Positions 30,761 to 36,127 of a stretch of 36,127 bases of DNA are shown one piece after another; the first letter of the stretch is position 1; every line of letters begins with the position of its first letter. Under the pieces are notes generated by a model, which saw only the letters and a list, made by a program, of their open reading frames with translations, did not search any database and was not told where the DNA came from. The stretch covers positions 1 to 36,127 of the forward strand of contig JAQTPK010000030.1 in assembly GCA_028712885.1 (NCBI GenBank), in the 5' to 3' direction. A program made the translations under genes and the position numbers. The stretch comes from Syntrophales bacterium (GTDB lineage: Bacteria > Desulfobacterota > Syntrophia > Syntrophales > UBA4778).

Positions 30761-32770
30761 TTACCGCGCAGGCCTTGCCTTGATTTTAAAGACATCGTCT
30801 GCAAAACCGCAAGACTCGATGTAACTGCCTTTCTCCGCGTATACATCGCCCCGGTCCAGCAGGCTGTCGTAGGTTACCTTATCTTCAGGTGAGAAGACGA
30901 TAATTCTTCCCCGCTGCGGTTTCGCAAAGCTCAAGATCACGTCTTCACCCGCAGCCAGCCACTCGCTGTATCCTTCGTTTCCGATTCTGACGGAATTTTC
31001 TCCGGCCTTCAGGCGGGAGGCGCTCTCCGCCTGGCTGTACAATAATTCCGAATTCCTGGCCCACGTAGCCCCGTTCTTCTCGAAGAGATAAAGCTCCGTC
31101 TGGTCCCGAACGGCGTCGAAAGGCATGCCTGCGAACTCCGGGGATTCAATCCTTTTGACGCCGTTGAAAACCACGTAGCCGGGAAGATCCTTGTACAGCA
31201 GAGATTTCACCATGTGCGTTTCCAGCGCTATGACCGACTCAACAGGGTAGACGTTCCGCCGCAGCCAGATCCTGCCGTCCATATTTATCCTGAGGCTTTT
31301 CGGCTTCTTCACCGTCCTTATTTTCTGCAGCATTACAGTATCTATATTGAAGGCCGCCGGATTGCATACGAAATAGCCTTCGTCGCCCGAACCGGCAAAA
31401 TAATAACGGTTGCCCGCGGGGTCGTGGTAATAATTATTGTTGTAAACGAGCGACGTCACCGGCGCTTTTTCCCGTCCCTTGAGACCGTATACAGTTGCCG
31501 TCTTTTTATCGAAGTCGAAAACTATCTGGCCTATTTTACTTTCGCTTGCATACCACCCGCTGAAACCCGTGCTGTCCGGAGGCAGCTTCTGCGCTTCGGG
31601 CCGCACCAGGATCGATTTCTCTTCTCCGGCAATAAGCTTCTTTTCCGTCAGCACCGCATCGAGCATATCAAGCGCTATTTTCATTGCACCGCTTTCAGAG
31701 CCGGAAGCAATGACGGCGACGGATATTCTCTTTGCCGGAACCGTGAAAACCATCGAAGAATAATTTCCCGTTCCGCCGCTCTTTCCCAAAACCTGAATTC
31801 CGGCCGCGTCATACCGCGGCATGCCTGTAAAGTCCCAGCCCAGGCCGTGAGAGAAGGGGGAATTCCTGAATTTCAGGCGGGAAACCGGCGGCTGAGCTTT
31901 CTTCATCTCGAAAAGGGCCCCTTTCCGGAAGAGCCTGTTTCCCGCAAAGGAATCCGCAAACCGGCAGACATCTATGGCCGTTGCCGAAAGCCCGCCCGCG
32001 CCCAGGACGGAAATGACTTCCGACGGATGAGCCTTTCCGGTCCCGGCATCATAGTAAAAAGCAACGGGCTTGCCCCTGATTTCGCCCACGCTCAAGCCCG
32101 TGTTCTTCAGGCCGAGCTTCCGGAAAACACGCTTATTGAGAAAATCGATGTATTTATTCCCACTGACTCTCTCTACAATCATTTCCGCCAGCGTGAACCC
32201 GTCATTGCAGTAAACGGCCATTGTCCCCGGCTCGTGCTTGAGATGCGAACGGGACAGCGTATCGATTGTTTCCCTCTTCAGATTCAAATTGTACTCGTAT
32301 CCGAACGAATTCAGCATCTCGGTTCCCGGTATGCCCGACGTGTGGTTCAGCAGCATGCGGACCGTGATCTTTTTATACCGGTCGTCCGCCATTCGGAATT
32401 CCGGGAGGTAATCGGCGGCCGGCTTATCGAGCGAAACCCTGCCGTCTTCGACGAGCTGCATGATCGCGGCGGCTACGTAAACCTTGCTGATGGATCCGAT
32501 ATTGAAGAGCGTGCCTTTGGTGACCGGGATGCTCTTCTCTCTATCGGCCATGCCGAATCCTTCGGCATAAACGACCTTGCCGTCGACCGTAACGGCGGCC
32601 GTGGCGCTTCCGCATTTTCCGCTGTTGATGGCCCTCCATATTTCGCTGCGCGCCGTGGCGACGGCTTTTTCATAGGGATGCTGTTTTTTCACCGTCTTGC
32701 CGAACGCAGGCGTTGAAATCAGAAGCATGCAGCACAGGAAGACCGACCCGGCACCTCTGGTAATATTCAT
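30761..32770 (-). CDS. Exported serine hydrolase of the beta-lactamase (class C/PBP) family
   Basis: A 669-aa protein with a signal peptide (VFLCCMLLISTPAFG). The beta-lactamase-family fold spans about 40-370: S93-x-x-K96 (SISK), Y187-C-N189, LLNHTSG (conserved structural motif), and GKSGG (330-333) as the KTG-like box. About 300 further residues are beta-rich and probably a substrate-recognition or lipocalin-like extension. It could be a D-amino-acid esterase, amidase or carboxylesterase; true beta-lactam hydrolysis is not implied. It is the first gene of a unit with the GMP synthase subunit. That pairing has no obvious logic. Confidence 0.88.
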   Translation of the reverse strand: MNITRGAGSVFLCCMLLISTPAFGKTVKKQHPYEKAVATARSEIWRAINSGKCGSATAAVTVDGKVVYAEGFGMADREKSIPVTKGTLFNIGSISKVYVAAAIMQLVEDGRVSLDKPAADYLPEFRMADDRYKKITVRMLLNHTSGIPGTEMLNSFGYEYNLNLKRETIDTLSRSHLKHEPGTMAVYCNDGFTLAEMIVERVSGNKYIDFLNKRVFRKLGLKNTGLSVGEIRGKPVAFYYDAGTGKAHPSEVISVLGAGGLSATAIDVCRFADSFAGNRLFRKGALFEMKKAQPPVSRLKFRNSPFSHGLGWDFTGMPRYDAAGIQVLGKSGGTGNYSSMVFTVPAKRISVAVIASGSESGAMKIALDMLDAVLTEKKLIAGEEKSILVRPEAQKLPPDSTGFSGWYASESKIGQIVFDFDKKTATVYGLKGREKAPVTSLVYNNNYYHDPAGNRYYFAGSGDEGYFVCNPAAFNIDTVMLQKIRTVKKPKSLRINMDGRIWLRRNVYPVESVIALETHMVKSLLYKDLPGYVVFNGVKRIESPEFAGMPFDAVRDQTELYLFEKNGATWARNSELLYSQAESASRLKAGENSVRIGNEGYSEWLAAGEDVILSFAKPQRGRIIVFSPEDKVTYDSLLDRGDVYAEKGSYIESCGFADDVFKIKARPAR

Positions 32771-32916
32771 GACTTACTCCTTTTCTGTGCTACGCAAAAA
32801 TCAGTTCAATTGAGGAAAGTACATGCCGGGAGGGGATTTTTCAAGGAAAATCGGAGAGAAGTAACTTATGAGCGGGCAATTATTTTATGATTGACAGCAA
32901 CTGCGGGATAAATGCG

Positions 32917-33330
32917 CTATCTGCAGAACCCGACGGACCCCCACGCGCATAACGACCCGTCTATCCATACCGCCCGGCTTAAATTCGCCGACTTCAGGTT
33001 GGCCCGGCGCAGGTCTGAATGGAACAGGTCCACTCCTGTCAGGTTGGCCCCGCTCAGGTTTGTTCCGTACAGCACCGCCCTGTTCAGACTTGCCCCGGTC
33101 AGGTTCGCTCCGGTCAGGTTCGCTCCGGTCAGCACCGCTCCGTACAGGTTTGCCTTGCTCAGGTTGACCCCCGTCAAGTCGGCTTTCTTCAAGTCGCATT
33201 CAAGGCATTGGTTGGTAGCCTTCAAGGTCTTCAGATGAGCCGGGTCGAAGGCAGAAGCACCGCCGGGCGAAAACATAAGCATCAAAAAAACGGCGACAGC
33301 GGCTGAAATCGTTCTGCTGTTCTGGTTCAT
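32917..33330 (-). CDS. Exported pentapeptide-repeat protein
   Basis: A 137-aa protein. Signal peptide ISAAVAVFLMLMFSPGGASA, then LKTLKATNQCLECDLKKADL, the Cys-pair N-cap common in this family, then about fifteen A(D/N)LxX repeats forming a right-handed beta-helix, and a WIDGSLCAWGSVGFCR end with two more cysteines. The role of the group is structural or unknown. The start ATG 33330 has GAGAGG 8 nt upstream. Its promoter carries a Crp-type palindrome. Confidence 0.9.
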   Translation of the reverse strand: MNQNSRTISAAVAVFLMLMFSPGGASAFDPAHLKTLKATNQCLECDLKKADLTGVNLSKANLYGAVLTGANLTGANLTGASLNRAVLYGTNLSGANLTGVDLFHSDLRRANLKSANLSRAVWIDGSLCAWGSVGFCR

Positions 33331-33392
33331 GGCAATTACCTCTCGATCAGTTTCTGTCTGCACAGCCCGAAGGCGCGCCGCTCCTTGATCTT

Positions 33393-33438
33393 TTTATCGC
33401 CCTCCTGCCCCGGATTTTTTGTGACAGGCGTCACAAAA
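33393..33438 (-). promoter_or_regulatory. Crp-type palindrome at class II position of pentapeptide gene
   Basis: Perfect 9-bp arms TTTTGTGAC (33417-33425) and GTCACAAAA (33430-33438) around a 4-bp centre give TGTGA-N6-TCACA, the Crp/HcpR-type consensus. On the minus strand GATAAA (33398-33393) is a -10 candidate. The inferred start near 33386 places the palindrome centre (33427.5) at about -41.5, the class II activator position. Confidence 0.65.
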
Positions 33439-33542
33439 CGGCTGCATTTAATTCTTTCCCTGGTCCAGGACTTCCCTGATCTTATGCGCCGGAGTCTGCA
33501 TGGTATCTTAAAGCAGATCTTATCCGTAAACTCCTCTTCCAA

Positions 33543-33561
33543 CTCCGGCCTTATGCCGGAG
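33543..33561. other. 7-bp stem-loop in divergent intergenic region
   Basis: CTCCGGC (33543-33549) pairs with GCCGGAG (33555-33561), 5-nt loop, no T run on either side. Its role is unknown; it lies between the two Crp/Fnr-type sites. Confidence 0.4.
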
Positions 33562-33595
33562 GTCTATACCACAAACGAAAATAAATATTCTCCCC

Positions 33596-33638
33596 TTTTG
33601 ACTTAAGTCAAAAGCAATAATCTCATTTATGATATATT
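33596..33638 (+). promoter_or_regulatory. Fnr-type palindrome and -10 of cupin gene
   Basis: Perfect 18-bp palindrome TTTTGACTTAAGTCAAAA (33596-33613), i.e. TTGAC-N4-GTCAA, resembling FNR/FixK/DNR-type half-sites. TATATT (33633-33638) is a good -10. The start near 33645 puts the palindrome centre (33604.5) at about -41, the class II activator position. Confidence 0.7.
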
Positions 33639-33676
33639 GAAATTGAGTGGAAATATAACAGGAAGGGAGGAATCAT

Positions 33677-34015
33677 ATGGGCGGCGATGCAAAGACCGAG
33701 GGGGACCTCATAGGACGGCCGGTCAGGCTTGCCGATCTGGCGGCCTGGCAGACGAACTCTATCGTGAGCCGGGAGATAATCAAGAGAGCGGCGGGAACGG
33801 TAACCGTATTCGCCTTTGACGCCGGCGAAGGCCTGAGCGAGCACACGGCGCCGTTTGACGCCATGGTTTACGCGCTGGAAGGCGGGGCGGAGATCATGAT
33901 TTCAGGCGCACGGCATGCCGTCAAGGAAGGCGATATGATAATCATGCCGGCCGGCAAGCCGCACGCGCTGAAGGCCGTCGAGCGCTTCAAGATGCTGCTG
34001 GTGCTAATTAAATAA
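33677..34015 (+). CDS. Small cupin-domain protein
   Basis: A 112-aa single-domain cupin. Motif 1 is reduced, LSEHTAPFDAMVYALEG with one His and Glu; motif 2 is EGDMIIMPAGKPHALKA with Pro and His. It therefore probably binds one metal with two histidines and a glutamate. Members of this group often lie near oxygen- or nitrosative-stress regulators, consistent with the Fnr-type site before it (inference). GGGAGG is 6 nt before the ATG. It is convergent with the enolase-superfamily gene. Confidence 0.88.
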   Translation: MGGDAKTEGDLIGRPVRLADLAAWQTNSIVSREIIKRAAGTVTVFAFDAGEGLSEHTAPFDAMVYALEGGAEIMISGARHAVKEGDMIIMPAGKPHALKAVERFKMLLVLIK

Positions 34016-34071
34016 ATATAAATCATACAGAACGGATACCTGCGCCCATTCCGCACTGAATCGCGGATCTC

Positions 34072-35304
34072 TCAGCCGCTCTGTGATTCTTTTCTCTTTT
34101 TCAATTCCAATGCGGCTTTCAGCCCTTTCTGCCTGATTACTTTTATCTTCTGCCGCATTTCCGTCAGCTTAAAAAAACGCTTTCCGTATTTGCCGAGCAG
34201 TTTTTTATTGATCTCGAAACCGAGCCCCGGTCCGGTGAACGGCGCCAGCATGCCGTTCTTATCGGGGACGATCGGGTCGATAATCCCCTCCCTCTCTTCG
34301 GGCACCCAGGACGGCTCCTCCAAAGGATATTCCAGGGGGAGGCTGTTTTCTCTATCCGCCAGCACCAGGTTCCAATTGATATAGAAGCCGATCCCGTTTG
34401 TCCATGTATGGGGCGAGTACTCCCTGTCATGGGCATGGCAGGCGTCGATGACTTTTTTCACCTGGGCGATTCCCCCGGCAAAAGTTGCATCGGGCTGGTA
34501 TACATGGAAACAGTCCTTCTCGAACATGATCTTGATTTCATCCCAGCCGTAATTGAGCTCGGCGCCGGATATTTTGACTTTTGATATCTTCTTGAGAGCG
34601 GCGTTGCCGTCGTAATCCCGCGAGTCCAGCGGCTCCTCAAGCCAGGAGATGTTGTTCGCGTAGCATGCCTCCGCGAAGGCTGCGGCGCGATTCAGATCCC
34701 ATGCGGGGATTTTATCCACGATGGTCACCAGCCATCCCTGGTTGGCGTCCACCCCTAAAACAAAATCGTCGCCCATCCCTTTCCTGACGACCTCGATATG
34801 GCGAATATCGTCCTTAAGCTCCCTGTTCTTCACCCGCAGCTTGGCGGTCTTGAATCCCCGCTCTCTCATGGCAAGGAGCTCTTCCACCCTCTTCTCCGGC
34901 TCATGCATTTCTCCCGTAGAGCAATAGACCTCGACAGGTCTCTTCTCCCCGCCGAGAAGCTCATATACCGGTTTTCCCCTGGTCTTTCCGATGATGTCCC
35001 AGCAGGCGGGCTCTATCCAGAAGTTTCTCCATCCCAGAAAACCGGCCTGCTTGAGCAGGCCCTGGACGGATTCGATGTCGGTCGGGTCAGCGCCGAGCAG
35101 GTACCCGCCGATGAGATCGCCGAGGCCTTCCCGCTCGCGTCCCAGCGCCGACCCCGCAGAGTACCCCTCAATGCCGTCATCCGTGACCAGCTTTATCAGG
35201 GTGAACCCGTTGTGCGTCTGGGGGTAGCCGGGGATCCACGTGGGCCAGAACGTCTGCTTTAAAGGAACCTGAACATGAAAAAGCTCAATGGAAGAAATTT
35301 TCAT
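34072..35304 (-). CDS. Enolase-superfamily (mandelate racemase/muconate-lactonising) enzyme
   Basis: A 410-aa enzyme. The capping domain is N-terminal; K155 and K159 lie in TAKLRVK (KxxxK pattern). Metal ligands are likely D186 (VDANQGW), E223/E224 (WLEEPL) and E249 (SGAEL). The other-side residue is likely H299 in YSPHTW, as in sugar-acid dehydratase-like MR-group members. It abstracts an alpha proton from a carboxylate, so it is probably an acid-sugar dehydratase or a racemase; specificity is not visible. ATG 35304 follows GGGAGGG; the longer TTG start adds seven residues. The C-terminus is Lys-rich. Confidence 0.88.
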   Translation of the reverse strand: MKISSIELFHVQVPLKQTFWPTWIPGYPQTHNGFTLIKLVTDDGIEGYSAGSALGREREGLGDLIGGYLLGADPTDIESVQGLLKQAGFLGWRNFWIEPACWDIIGKTRGKPVYELLGGEKRPVEVYCSTGEMHEPEKRVEELLAMRERGFKTAKLRVKNRELKDDIRHIEVVRKGMGDDFVLGVDANQGWLVTIVDKIPAWDLNRAAAFAEACYANNISWLEEPLDSRDYDGNAALKKISKVKISGAELNYGWDEIKIMFEKDCFHVYQPDATFAGGIAQVKKVIDACHAHDREYSPHTWTNGIGFYINWNLVLADRENSLPLEYPLEEPSWVPEEREGIIDPIVPDKNGMLAPFTGPGLGFEINKKLLGKYGKRFFKLTEMRQKIKVIRQKGLKAALELKKRKESQSG

Positions 35305-35420
35305 ACGAGCCCTCCCGTCACGCAAATCTCAATCCTTCAGTACATATCAGCTATATTTGATTTTAATGAAAAAGCAAAGTGCGAAGATAATATTTTTGCA
35401 ATGCCTCCGGGGCATTTCCC

Positions 35421-35448
35421 TTGACAACTGGAACGCACCGCTAATAGT
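35421..35448 (+). promoter_or_regulatory. Promoter of secreted Cys-rich protein
   Basis: TTGACA (35421-35426), 16-bp spacer, AATAGT (35443-35448). It lies about 80 nt upstream of the ATG at 35527. Confidence 0.5.
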
Positions 35449-35526
35449 GTAACTTCGCAGGTGCGTACTCTGCTTTCATTAAGGGTTACCTACATGCATG
35501 AGCAACAGATCAAGGAGGATCGGTTT

Positions 35527-35994
35527 ATGAAGAGATTATCCGGGATTGTTTTTCTGGCCGCGCTTATCGTGATATTCCTGTCCGGCTCCGGCGCATTTGC
35601 GGACGATTCACAGATCTTGTCGATGCAGGCGGACATATACGCCTGCCTGCAGCCGGGGCCTGCCGGAGAGGCGGCCCGGCTGGCGTTTGCACAGAAGTAT
35701 AATGTGCCGCTCAGCAAAATCGAGGAACTTGTCAGAAAAGGTCCGGGCCAGCCTCCCGCCGGCAACGGCGGCTGGGACGAGAGGACGGCCGCTTTCATCT
35801 GCGGTCTGGAATGCTCAGTCCACATAGGCGTCCTCGTCTGGGGCGACAGGGCCAACTCGGTCAAATACAAGTTCCATCAAGGCATGGAAAGGTCCTTGAC
35901 GTATTGCATCGATTACTCTAAGTACTGCCCGCATTTCGACTGGAGCCCCCCGTGCCTTCCCATACACTGGCCGGGCTGCTGCGATAGGCGGTAG
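35527..35994 (+). CDS. Secreted Cys-rich protein, unknown function
   Basis: A 155-aa protein with a signal peptide (KRLSGIVFLAALIVIFLSGSGAFA, cleavage before DD). The mature part contains about eight cysteines: YACLQ, FICGLEC, TYCIDYSKYC, PPCLP and PGCCDRR, so it is likely disulfide-bonded. The C-terminal part is rich in Trp and His (HFDW, IHWPGCC) and could bind metal or haem. No family recognised. AAGGAGG is 8 nt before the ATG at 35527; an in-frame start at 35461 falls just after the promoter and is less likely. Confidence 0.7.
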   Translation: MKRLSGIVFLAALIVIFLSGSGAFADDSQILSMQADIYACLQPGPAGEAARLAFAQKYNVPLSKIEELVRKGPGQPPAGNGGWDERTAAFICGLECSVHIGVLVWGDRANSVKYKFHQGMERSLTYCIDYSKYCPHFDWSPPCLPIHWPGCCDRR

Positions 35995-36127
35995 CCTGAG
36001 GGGGTCAGGTCTTGAGGGCCTGTTGCCCAAATGCCCGAAGCAAAGCTAATCGAACAATGCTATAGTGCAGCCACTTTCCGAGGTCTGCAAGGAGATGTTC
36101 GATATGATGGGTGTTCAGCCTCCGCCT
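35995..36127 (+). other. Window-edge sequence, possible partial gene or IS flank
   Basis: GGGGGTCAGGTCTTGAGG near 36000 recalls flanks of REP-associated (IS200-like) transposases in deltaproteobacteria. After it, one frame reads LSEVCKEMFDMMGV up to the edge without stop, from a possible GTG. Neither is long enough to call. Confidence 0.2.

Noticed and set aside
31214-32716. A 500-codon open frame on the + strand
   Set aside because: Antisense shadow of the serine hydrolase gene, which has a signal peptide and all active-site boxes.
33336-33542. A 68-codon minus-strand frame upstream of the pentapeptide gene, and a nearby MQTPAHKIREVLDQGKN / CDACH reading in another frame
   Set aside because: The first needs a TTG start without a good ribosome site. 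Both overlap the Crp-type palindrome and -10. The second is broken by stops. A decayed small gene cannot be excluded.
1-36127. CRISPR arrays, tRNA or rRNA genes, prophage or complete IS
   Set aside because: No regular repeat-spacer pattern, no cloverleaf or rRNA-like sequence, and no integrase or complete transposase was seen.

Overview
The window looks like a chromosomal segment of an anaerobic Deltaproteobacterium (Desulfobacterota, Syntrophia/Syntrophales-like). This is inference from gene content: a beta-oxidation cluster, a 4-hydroxybutyryl-CoA-dehydratase-like protein, a C_GCAxxG_C_C redox protein, an EFR1 flavodoxin-ferredoxin, a rubrerythrin-like protein, a stand-alone GMP synthase ATP-PPase, and moderately high GC with AT-rich promoter gaps. 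I see no rRNA, tRNA, CRISPR array, complete insertion sequence, or clear phage or plasmid genes.

Layout. 1-7.6 kb: a small secreted Cys-rich protein; then a rightward run of MarR regulator (with a palindromic operator at its own promoter), DUF3795 protein, aberrant acyl-CoA dehydrogenase, MoxR ATPase and CoxE-like VWA protein; then a translationally coupled trio of Cys-rich mini-protein, HD hydrolase and ferritin-like protein; then a leftward HAD phosphatase. 7.65-10.3 kb: an AT-rich gap with an orphan terminator, then two paralogous phasin-like proteins of about 90 aa flanking a secreted Cache protein and an 80-aa protein. Three of these four genes have their own terminator.

10.4-18.9 kb (leftward): a fatty-acid or aromatic-acid degradation cluster. 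Transcription runs from a promoter near 18.85 kb through a C-terminally truncated SDR, thiolase, acyl-CoA ligase, FadB/FadJ-type hydratase/dehydrogenase and an LCAD/IVD-type acyl-CoA dehydrogenase. A TetR regulator and a PaaI-type thioesterase follow from a separate promoter. Together these proteins could activate an acid to its CoA ester and carry it through a full beta-oxidation spiral. Three gaps in the cluster hold repeat-like sequence.

19.0-25.9 kb: a diacylglycerol-kinase-like protein coupled to a metallophosphoesterase (+); then leftward ArsM arsenite methyltransferase, a secreted metallo-beta-lactamase-fold protein, EFR1, a patatin lipoprotein, a PEGA-like mini-protein, a hairpin-rich gap and a C_GCAxxG_C_C protein. 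26.0-32.8 kb (leftward): the AbfD-like flavin/FeS protein with a small partner behind a repeat-rich promoter, a cardiolipin-synthase-like PLD protein, the GMP synthase ATP-PPase subunit and a secreted serine beta-lactamase-family protein. 32.9-36.1 kb: a pentapeptide-repeat protein and a cupin, divergent, each with a different Crp/Fnr-type palindrome at class II distance from its -10; then an enolase-superfamily enzyme and a secreted Cys-rich protein.

The least ordinary items are the AbfD-like enzyme with an intact FeS ligand set but changed active-site residues, the phasin/Cache cluster, the paired Crp/Fnr-type promoters, the aberrant ACAD-MoxR-VWA operon, the truncated SDR, and several structured intergenic elements.
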